Of a stretch of 55,625 nucleotides of DNA, positions 25,699 to 32,431 are shown piece after piece. Where the stretch lies: NCBI RefSeq assembly GCF_918697865.1, contig NZ_CAKKMV010000025.1, forward strand, positions 1-55,625, written 5' to 3'. The notes beneath the pieces are model-generated. The model was not told the DNA's origin and searched no databases. It saw only the letters and a list, made by a program, of their open reading frames with translations. This stretch comes from Massilia sp. Bi118 (lineage in GTDB: Bacteria > Pseudomonadota > Gammaproteobacteria > Burkholderiales > Burkholderiaceae_D). Each line of letters opens with the position of its first letter. Position 1 is the stretch's first letter. Both the position numbers and the translations under genes were made by a program.

Positions 25699-26907
25699 AT
25701 GGATACGAATCGCATCACCCCCGCGCCGGCGCTTGCCGGCGAGGTGACGACGTTTTACGCGTACGATGGCGCCGGGGCGCGCAGTCGCGCGCTTGTTCAT
25801 GCCGCATGGCTATTGTCTGGGCGAAAAAACGCAAAAACGCCGGTGCTGATGATCGACTGGGACCTCGAAGGGCCGGGGCTGCACCATTATTTCCCCAGCC
25901 AGCAGGGCGAGCGTGGGGGCGTGCTCGAGTTGTTCGAAGCTTGCCGCGAGCGCCTGCACGCGCTCGGACGCGCGCCTGCCGACGAAGTGCGCGAGCTGGC
26001 CGAGCAGGTGCTCGAGAGCATAGCCTGGGACGACTACCTCGAACGGGTCGACGATACCCGTCCTCTCTACCTGATGCGCGCCGGCCGCTTCGACGACAGC
26101 TACGGCGAGCGGGTCGACCGGCTCGACTGGGATGCACTGTTCTGCGCCTGCCCGGCCCTGTTCCGCAGCTTTGCCGCCCACCTGACGCGGCGCTTCGCCC
26201 ATGTGCTGGTCGATTGCCGCAGCGGCCGCTCGGCCGCTACCAGCGTCTGCACGGCTTTGCTGCCGGACAAGATGGTCGGATTGTTCACGCCGGAACCGCG
26301 CAGCCTGGACGGCCTTGGCGGCGTGGTGCGGCGCGCGCTCGACTACCGCTGCAGCCACGAGGACGAGCAGCGGCCGCTGCTGGTCTATCCGCTGCCCACG
26401 CCGCCGGACGGCGCCGTCGAGGGGCGGATCGGCTGGCGCCACGGCCACGAAGGCCGCGGCCAGCCTGGCTACCAGCCGGTGCTCGAAGCGCTGCTGGGCG
26501 AATGCTACGGCCTGGATGGCGTCGGCCTGGACAGTTATCTCGACGAAGTCCAGCTGCTGCAGGCCGGCATCGCCGAGGCCATCCTGCCTGCGCCGCGCGG
26601 CGCCGAGCGCGACCGGCTGGGCCCGGCGCGCAGCATCGAGACCCTGCTCGAGTGGATGGAACCCGGCCATTTTCCGTGGCGGCCGCTGGCCGAGGTGCGC
26701 CTGGTGCAGGCGGTGGCGGCGCTGCGCGAGCGCGCCGGCGACACCCAGGCGCCGCCGCTGGCGCGCGAGCTGGCGCGGCTGGGGCAGCTCTATCTGGGCC
26801 AGCAGGGCGACGAACTGGAGGCAGCACGCCGCCTCGAACAGCATGTGATTGCGCTGGAAGAGGGGCTGCACGCGATGGAAGAGGGCAGACGCGTGATCCG
26901 TAACTGA
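25699..26907 (+). CDS. KGGVGR-family (ParA/MinD-like) ATPase with degenerate Walker A
   Basis: A 402-residue SIMIBI-class protein. Aligned by eye to KGGVGR-variant ATPases (typical FYSYKGGVGRSMAL), residues 19-32 read FYAYDGAGARSRAL. The frame is conserved but the signature Lys is Asp23 and two glycines are Ala. The next blocks are well kept: VLMIDWDLEGPGLHHYF (49-65) and the Walker B region HVLVDCRSGRSA, then LLPDKMVGLFTPEPRSLDGL. The C-terminal half is helical and unrecognised. AGAGG overlaps the TIR stop and serves the ATG at 25699, so the two genes are tightly coupled. Nucleotide may still bind, but hydrolysis is doubtful. I infer a regulator or sensor for the TIR protein. Confidence 0.8.
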   Translation: MDTNRITPAPALAGEVTTFYAYDGAGARSRALVHAAWLLSGRKNAKTPVLMIDWDLEGPGLHHYFPSQQGERGGVLELFEACRERLHALGRAPADEVRELAEQVLESIAWDDYLERVDDTRPLYLMRAGRFDDSYGERVDRLDWDALFCACPALFRSFAAHLTRRFAHVLVDCRSGRSAATSVCTALLPDKMVGLFTPEPRSLDGLGGVVRRALDYRCSHEDEQRPLLVYPLPTPPDGAVEGRIGWRHGHEGRGQPGYQPVLEALLGECYGLDGVGLDSYLDEVQLLQAGIAEAILPAPRGAERDRLGPARSIETLLEWMEPGHFPWRPLAEVRLVQAVAALRERAGDTQAPPLARELARLGQLYLGQQGDELEAARRLEQHVIALEEGLHAMEEGRRVIRN

Positions 26908-27096
26908 GCCGCAATCGAGACGCAAAGTGCCGGACTGAGCCGGGCGCCGGTGTGGCGCATGCGCGACGGCAGGTCGCGCTTATGTGGCGACGGGTGCAGG
27001 CGGAACGGCCGGCGCAGTACGCGCTTCGTCCCCATGAGCAATAAATGTGCAGCCCCAGGCGTCGATACAGCCGTTGCTTCAGGTAAAATCGCACGC

Positions 27097-27834
27097 ATGC
27101 GAATCCTTATCAGTAACGACGACGGCTATCTCGCGCCTGGCATCCAGGCGCTGGCCGACGCGCTTGCCGCGGTCGCCGACATCGTGGTGGTCGCTCCCGA
27201 CAGCAATCGTTCGGGCGCTTCCAACTCGCTGTCGCTGGACCGGCCGCTGTCGGTGTCGAAAGCTGCAAACGGTTTCTATTTTGTCAACGGTACGCCTACC
27301 GACTGCGTGCACATCGCCCTGACCGGGATGCTGGATTACCGGCCCGACCTGGTCGTTTCCGGCGTCAACAACGGCCAGAACATGGGCGACGACACCTTGT
27401 ACTCTGGCACGGTGGCAGCGGCAACCGAGGCTTACCTGTTCGGCATTCCGGCGATCGCCTTCTCGCAGGTCCACAGCGGCTGGAGCGAGGTCGAATCGGC
27501 CGCGCGCGTCGCCCGCGACATCGTGCTGCGCCACTTCGAGATCCTGGAATCGCCCTTCCTGCTGAACGTAAACATCCCGAACCTGCCCTATGACCAGATG
27601 GGGCCGCTGACCGCGACCCGGCTGGGGCGCCGCCACCAGGCCGAGCCCGTGATCCGCGGCCAGGACCCGCGCGGCCGCGAGATCTTCTGGATCGGCGCGC
27701 CGGGCGCCTGCCGCGACGCCGGCGAGGGCACCGACTTCCATGCCACCAGCCAGGGACGGGTGTCGATCACACCGCTGCAGGTGGACCTGACCCACCGTGA
27801 ACAGCTGGAATCGCTGCGAGGCTGGTTGAAATGA
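27097..27834 (+). CDS. surE: 5'/3'-nucleotidase SurE
   Basis: A 245-residue metal-dependent phosphatase acting on nucleoside monophosphates in stationary-phase survival. The N-terminal active-site motif MRILISNDDGYLAPGI includes the metal-binding Asp pair; GVNNGQNMGDDTLYSGTVAAA is also diagnostic. I use the ATG at 27097, which gives exactly the family N-terminus. It overlaps pcm by ATGA. It heads surE-pcm-nlpD-rpoS, the standard proteobacterial order. Confidence 0.96.
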   Translation: MRILISNDDGYLAPGIQALADALAAVADIVVVAPDSNRSGASNSLSLDRPLSVSKAANGFYFVNGTPTDCVHIALTGMLDYRPDLVVSGVNNGQNMGDDTLYSGTVAAATEAYLFGIPAIAFSQVHSGWSEVESAARVARDIVLRHFEILESPFLLNVNIPNLPYDQMGPLTATRLGRRHQAEPVIRGQDPRGREIFWIGAPGACRDAGEGTDFHATSQGRVSITPLQVDLTHREQLESLRGWLK

Positions 27835-28700
27835 CTGAAAAGCGCAGCACCTTTCCCTTGCCGCTGTCGTCCGTGACGGGCGCGAGCACCCGAAAACCTG
27901 CTGCGCCGACGCCGGTGGCGACGCCGCAGACGGCCACCCAGAACGCGCGCACCAGCCAGGCCCAGACCCGGCAGGCGCCGCCTCCGAGCCCGGGTCCGCG
28001 TCCCGCCGCATCCGGCGCGCCGCAGCCAGTCCAGCCGCAGCAGACCATGCAGCGCTCCGACCTGGCCGCCACCGAGGCGCCGCGCCGCGCTATGGCGGCC
28101 CATGTCGCGCGCCAGGGCGTCAAGGACGGGCAGGTGCTGGCCGCGCTGGAAACCATGCCGCGCCACATGTTCATCGAACCGGCCCTGTCGAGCCAGGCTT
28201 ATGCCGACGTATCGCTGCCGATCGGCCATAACCAGACGATTTCGCAGCCCTATATCGTGGCGCGGATGATCGAGTTGCTCAGGGGCAGCGGCCAACCCTT
28301 GCGCCGCGTGCTCGAGATCGGCACAGGCTGCGGCTACCAGGCCGCGGTGCTCTCGTGCGTGGCGCAGGAGGTATACTCGATCGAGCGGATCAAGCCGCTG
28401 CATGAGCTGGCCAAGGCCAACCTGAGACCCTTGCGCATTGCAAATCTACGCTTGCAATACGGAGATGGTATGCTTGGGCTGCCGCAAGTGGCGCCCTTCG
28501 ACGGCATCATCCTTGCGGCGGCCGGTCTCGAGGTGCCGCGGGCACTGCTCGAGCAGCTGGCCATCGGCGCCCGGCTGGTGGCGCCCGTCGGCGCGCAGGT
28601 CCAGCACCTGCAGCGCATCACCCGCACCGGCAAATCGGAATGGACCAGCGAAACGCTGGAAGCCTGCCATTTTGTCCCGCTGCGGCCAGGCACCGTCTGA
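27831..28700 (+). CDS. pcm: Protein-L-isoaspartate O-methyltransferase
   Basis: A 289-residue enzyme that methylates isoaspartyl residues in aged proteins for repair, using S-adenosylmethionine. The catalytic core (about 75-289) has PRHMFIEPALSSQAYAD, the SAM-binding LEIGTGCGYQAAVLS, and the family motif DGIILAAAGLEVP. The first 70 residues are a Pro/Ala/Thr-rich extension not found in the E. coli enzyme (208 residues). The overlap with surE fixes the start at 27831, although a later start near MQRSDLAAT (about residue 73) would give normal length and cannot be excluded. Confidence 0.94.
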   Translation: MTEKRSTFPLPLSSVTGASTRKPAAPTPVATPQTATQNARTSQAQTRQAPPPSPGPRPAASGAPQPVQPQQTMQRSDLAATEAPRRAMAAHVARQGVKDGQVLAALETMPRHMFIEPALSSQAYADVSLPIGHNQTISQPYIVARMIELLRGSGQPLRRVLEIGTGCGYQAAVLSCVAQEVYSIERIKPLHELAKANLRPLRIANLRLQYGDGMLGLPQVAPFDGIILAAAGLEVPRALLEQLAIGARLVAPVGAQVQHLQRITRTGKSEWTSETLEACHFVPLRPGTV

Positions 28701-28728
28701 GAGTGCCAGAAAGTCGTAACAGAATTAG

Positions 28729-29661
28729 ATGAGAATGAAACCAACACCCCGCCTAGCCCTGCTGACCATCAGTATCGTGCTGAGCGCCTGCAGCACCGAA
28801 ACCCGCCAGGCGCCCGTGATCGATCGTCCGGCCCCGCCGGCCGCCAACAAGGGCCCGCGTGTGTCGCACCCGGCGCCGGCGCCGGCCCCGGTCAACGACG
28901 AACCGAAAGCCGATGCGCGCGGCAGCTATACCGTCCGCAAGGGCGATACCCTGCTGAAGATTGCGCTCGATTTCGGCCAGAATTATCGCGACATCGTCGC
29001 CTGGAACAATCTCGCCGACCCGGACGACATCAAGGTCGGCCAGGTGCTGCGCGTGACGCCTGAACGCGGCAACAACAATGGCCTGGCCGGCACCAATCCG
29101 GTCACCATGCCCGGCGCCGAGAAGCCGGCCGTCCCGCCGAAGAAAACCGCGCCGCGCGGCGACAAGAAGGCCTATTCGGAAGGCAACCTGGCGGATTCCC
29201 AGAAGGACGACAACCCGGCCGTCAACCCGAAAGCCGCCGAGCGTCCGTCCGGCGGGCTGTCCGCCGGCAGCACCGTGACCGCCAACGACGACGAGAAGCT
29301 GAGCTGGATGTGGCCGTCCAATGGCCGGATCCTCGCCACCTTCGACGAAGGCAAGAACAAGGGCATCGATATCGCAGGCAGGCTCGGCCAGCAGGTGATG
29401 GCCGCCGGTCCCGGAAAGGTGATGTACGCCGGGAGCGGTATCCGCGGATATGGTAATCTCGTGATTGTTAAGCACAGCAACAGCCTGCTGTCGGCATATG
29501 CGCATAACCGCGCAATCCTCGTCAAGGAAGGCGATAGCGTGGCCAAGGGCCAGGCGATCGCGGAGATGGGCGATTCCGATGCCGACACAGTCAAACTGCA
29601 TTTCGAGATACGCCAGCAGGGCAAGCCGGTCGACCCGTCTAAGTTCCTGCCCAGTCGTTAG
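28729..29661 (+). CDS. nlpD: Murein hydrolase activator NlpD (LysM and degenerate M23 domains)
   Basis: A 310-residue outer-membrane lipoprotein. Signal with lipobox LSAC (Cys at about 20), a Pro-rich linker, a LysM peptidoglycan-binding domain (GSYTVRKGDTLLKIALDFGQ), a second linker, and a C-terminal LytM/M23 fold. The first zinc-binding His of M23 enzymes is lost (KNKGIDIAG rather than HxGxD) while YAHN and LHFEI remain. It is therefore probably not a peptidase but an activator of an amidase such as AmiC, as in E. coli. rpoS follows 9 bases later; in E. coli the main rpoS promoter lies inside nlpD. Confidence 0.93.
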   Translation: MRMKPTPRLALLTISIVLSACSTETRQAPVIDRPAPPAANKGPRVSHPAPAPAPVNDEPKADARGSYTVRKGDTLLKIALDFGQNYRDIVAWNNLADPDDIKVGQVLRVTPERGNNNGLAGTNPVTMPGAEKPAVPPKKTAPRGDKKAYSEGNLADSQKDDNPAVNPKAAERPSGGLSAGSTVTANDDEKLSWMWPSNGRILATFDEGKNKGIDIAGRLGQQVMAAGPGKVMYAGSGIRGYGNLVIVKHSNSLLSAYAHNRAILVKEGDSVAKGQAIAEMGDSDADTVKLHFEIRQQGKPVDPSKFLPSR

Positions 29662-29670
29662 CGAGGACCA

Positions 29671-30693
29671 ATGACGCTGCCGCCCGACCCGTTGGACCAG
29701 GACATGCCGGACAACGCGCCGGAGGATGGACCGGATGAAGCGCTGGGCGACGGCGAGTTCGGCGCCGACGGCAGCGAGCGCGCGGAAATGCTGCCGGAAG
29801 GGCAGGCGGCGCCGGCCGAGGGCGTCGACGAGCTCAAGAGCGTGCTGCAGGCCGAGCTCTCCACCGACACCACCCAGCACTACCTGAACCGGATCGGCGC
29901 CAAGCCCCTGCTCACGGCCGAGCAGGAAGTGCATTACGCGACCCTGGCCAAGGCCGGTGATTTTGCCGCCCGGCAAAAAATGATCGAGCATAACCTGCGC
30001 CTGGTCGTCTCGATCGCCAAGCACTACATCAACCGCGGCGTGGTCCTGCTCGACCTGATCGAGGAGGGCAATATCGGCCTGATGCGCGCGATCGACAAGT
30101 TCGAGCCCGAGCGCGGATTCCGTTTTTCGACTTACGCCACCTGGTGGATCCGTCAGAGCATCGAGCGCGCCATCATGAACCAGGCCCGCACCGTGCGCCT
30201 GCCGGTGCACATGGTGCGCGAGCTGAACCAGGTGCTGCGCGCCAAATACCACCTGGAGGCCCAGCACCACGACGGCAAGGAAGCCAGCGCCGAGGACATC
30301 GCCAGCCTGGTCGGGCGCCCGGTGGAAGAGGTGCAGGACATCCTTGCCCTGTCCGAGCACGCGGCCTCGCTCGACGCCCCGCTCGACAACGACCCGCAGA
30401 CCAGCCTGATGGACATGTTGCCGGACGAAGGCGACGTCAGCCCCGACGCGCGCGCCGAGCACCACGAGATGACCCTGCTGGTGCGCGACTGGCTGCAAAA
30501 GCTGCCGGACAAGCAACGCGTGGTGGTGATGCGCCGCTTCGGCCTCGACAACGACGACCCCGCCACCCTCGAAACCCTGGCCGAAGAGATGGGCGTGACC
30601 CGCGAACGGGTGCGCCAGATCCAGCAGGAAGCGCTGGTCAAGCTGAAGCGGGCGATGGCGGCACGTGGCGTCGTGCGCGATTCCTTGCTATGA
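29671..30693 (+). CDS. rpoS: RNA polymerase sigma factor RpoS
   Basis: A 340-residue general stress sigma factor. An acidic N-terminal region (about 1-60) precedes sigma region 1.2 (TQHYLNRIGAKPLLTAEQEV), region 2 (MIEHNLRLVVSIAKHYINRG, EGNIGLMRAIDKFEPERGFRF, TYATWWIRQSIERAI), region 3 and region 4.2 (LETLAEEMGVTRERVRQIQQEAL). GAGGA lies 5 bases before the ATG. A REP pair follows its stop. RpoS rather than RpoD is supported by size and by the nlpD neighbour. Confidence 0.97.
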   Translation: MTLPPDPLDQDMPDNAPEDGPDEALGDGEFGADGSERAEMLPEGQAAPAEGVDELKSVLQAELSTDTTQHYLNRIGAKPLLTAEQEVHYATLAKAGDFAARQKMIEHNLRLVVSIAKHYINRGVVLLDLIEEGNIGLMRAIDKFEPERGFRFSTYATWWIRQSIERAIMNQARTVRLPVHMVRELNQVLRAKYHLEAQHHDGKEASAEDIASLVGRPVEEVQDILALSEHAASLDAPLDNDPQTSLMDMLPDEGDVSPDARAEHHEMTLLVRDWLQKLPDKQRVVVMRRFGLDNDDPATLETLAEEMGVTRERVRQIQQEALVKLKRAMAARGVVRDSLL

Positions 30694-30720
30694 TGTTTGG
30701 CTGGCCGGAAAGGCCAGCGC

Positions 30721-30822
30721 CGTCGTTCCCGCGAAGGCGGGAACCCAAGTTTGTTCGAGCAGTGCTAACGCTTGCTTTGGCTACGCGCCGAACTTGGATC
30801 CCCGCCTGCGCGGGGATGACGT
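30721..30822. repeat. REP-like inverted pair (BIME-like)
   Basis: The copies at 30721-30752 (stem TTCCCGC/GCGGGAA) and, inverted, 30791-30822 (stem ATCCCCGC/GCGGGGAT) are separated by 38 bases. The two copies carry different but internally matched stem bases. It lies between rpoS and rlmD and may end the rpoS message. Confidence 0.88.
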
Positions 30823-30879
30823 TGATTGATTGCGCGGCACATCGACCTGCGTGTTCCCGTTTCGCTTTTCTTCTATCCC

Positions 30880-32277
30880 ATGCAAGAAACCTTCATCAAC
30901 ATCAAATCCCTCGACATGGACGCGCGCGGCGTCGGCCACCTGGAGAACGAGGACGGCTCGCCGGGCAAGGTGATTTTCGTCGAAGGCGCGCTGCCGGGCG
31001 AGACGGTCAGCTTCGAAACCCTGCGCAAGAAGAAGAACTGGGAATCGGGCCGCATGGTCACGCTGAAGAAGGCCTCGGCTATGCGCGTCGAACCGAAGTG
31101 CGAGCACTTCTGGCATTGCGGCGGCTGCTCGATGCAGCACCTGGAGCCTTCGGCCCAGGTCGCGATGAAGCAGCGCGTGCTGGAAGATAACCTCTGGCAC
31201 ATCGGCAAGACCAGGGCCGAGAACATCATGCGCCCAATGTACGGCCCAACCTGGGCTTACCGCTACCGCGCGCGCCTGTCGGTGCGCCACGTGGCCAAGA
31301 AGGGCGGCATGCTGGTCGGCTTCCACGAACGGCATTCCAGCTACGTCGCCGACATGACGAACTGCTACATCGTGCCGCCGCACGTCGCGAAGATGCTGGT
31401 GCCGCTGCGCGAGCTGATCGGCTCGCTGTCGATCTACCAGCAGATGCCGCAGATCGAACTGGCCGTCGGCGAGGAAAGCACGGTGCTGGTGCTGCGCATC
31501 ATGGCGCCGTTGAGCGCCGCCGACGAAGTGCTGGTGAAGGCCTTTGCCGACCAGTGGAACATCGAGTGGTGGCTGCAGCCGAAGGGCCCGGATACCGCCT
31601 ATCCGTACTACCCGAACAAGAAAGAGCTGTACTACACGCTGCCGGAATTCGGCATCCGCATGCCCTTCAAGCCGACCGATTTCACCCAGGTGAACCACCA
31701 GATCAACCGCCTGCTGGTGCACAAGGCGCTGGGGCTGCTGCAAGTGGAGAAGGACGACCGCGTGGCCGACCTGTTCTGCGGCCTCGGCAACTTCACGCTG
31801 CCGCTGGCGACCCAGGCGAAAGAGGTGGTGGGCATCGAGGGCAGCACCGCGCTGACCACGCGCGCGCTGGAGAATGCGCGCGCCAACGGCCTGTCCGACA
31901 AGACCAGCTTCTCGACGCGCAACTTGTTCGAGATCACCAGGGACGACCTGATCGCACTGGGCAAGTTCGACCGCATGCTGGTCGACCCGCCGCGCGACGG
32001 CGCGGTGGCGCTGGCCGTGGCCCTGGCCGAACTGCGCCTGACGAATCCGGAGCTGCTGCCGAAGCGCATCGTCTACGTGTCCTGCAGCCCGTCGACCCTG
32101 GCGCGCGACGCCGGCATCCTGACGCACCGCGCAGGCTACAAGATGAGCAAGGCGGGCATTGCGAACATGTTCCCGCATACCTCGCACGTGGAGTCGATCG
32201 GGGTGTTCGATCTGCTGGAGGATTTTGTGCCGCGGCAGTTTGAGGTGAAGGAAGTAGCGGCGGCGCCGGAAGCCTAA
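30880..32277 (+). CDS. rlmD: 23S rRNA (uracil-1939-C5)-methyltransferase RlmD
   Basis: A 465-residue SAM-dependent RNA methyltransferase. It starts MQETFINIKSLDMDARGVGH with a TRAM-like N-terminal domain (about 1-60). The iron-sulfur cysteines are in KCEHFWHCGGCSMQH plus TNCYIVPP. The methyltransferase domain has FTQVNHQIN, DLFCGLGNFTLPLA, LVDPPRDGA, and the catalytic-Cys motif VYVSCSPSTLARD. The frame is open further upstream into the REP pair, but conserved sequence begins at 30880. Confidence 0.95.
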   Translation: MQETFINIKSLDMDARGVGHLENEDGSPGKVIFVEGALPGETVSFETLRKKKNWESGRMVTLKKASAMRVEPKCEHFWHCGGCSMQHLEPSAQVAMKQRVLEDNLWHIGKTRAENIMRPMYGPTWAYRYRARLSVRHVAKKGGMLVGFHERHSSYVADMTNCYIVPPHVAKMLVPLRELIGSLSIYQQMPQIELAVGEESTVLVLRIMAPLSAADEVLVKAFADQWNIEWWLQPKGPDTAYPYYPNKKELYYTLPEFGIRMPFKPTDFTQVNHQINRLLVHKALGLLQVEKDDRVADLFCGLGNFTLPLATQAKEVVGIEGSTALTTRALENARANGLSDKTSFSTRNLFEITRDDLIALGKFDRMLVDPPRDGAVALAVALAELRLTNPELLPKRIVYVSCSPSTLARDAGILTHRAGYKMSKAGIANMFPHTSHVESIGVFDLLEDFVPRQFEVKEVAAAPEA

Positions 32278-32281
32278 AGAA

Positions 32282-32384
32282 CGTCGTCCCCGCGAAGGCG
32301 GGGACCCAAGTTAGTCGCGGGCCACTTGCGTATGCTTGCGGCCACTCATCCAAACCTGGATTCCCGCCTCCGCGGGAATGACGG
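32282..32384. repeat. REP-like inverted pair (BIME-like)
   Basis: The copies at 32282-32312 (CCCC/GGGG stem) and inverted 32352-32384 (TTCCCGC/GCGGGAA stem) lie between the convergent rlmD and histidine-kinase genes. They could serve as a bidirectional terminator. Confidence 0.88.
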
Positions 32385-32431
32385 TTTTAAGGGCGCGGGA
32401 AGTCAGGTCGGGCAATTCCCAGCATGACGGG

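Noticed and set aside
25082..26907. Calling the TIR/ATPase pair Thoeris or CBASS
   Set aside because: There is no ThsA-like SIR2/SLOG protein, nucleotidyltransferase or other required component nearby, so neither name is justified.
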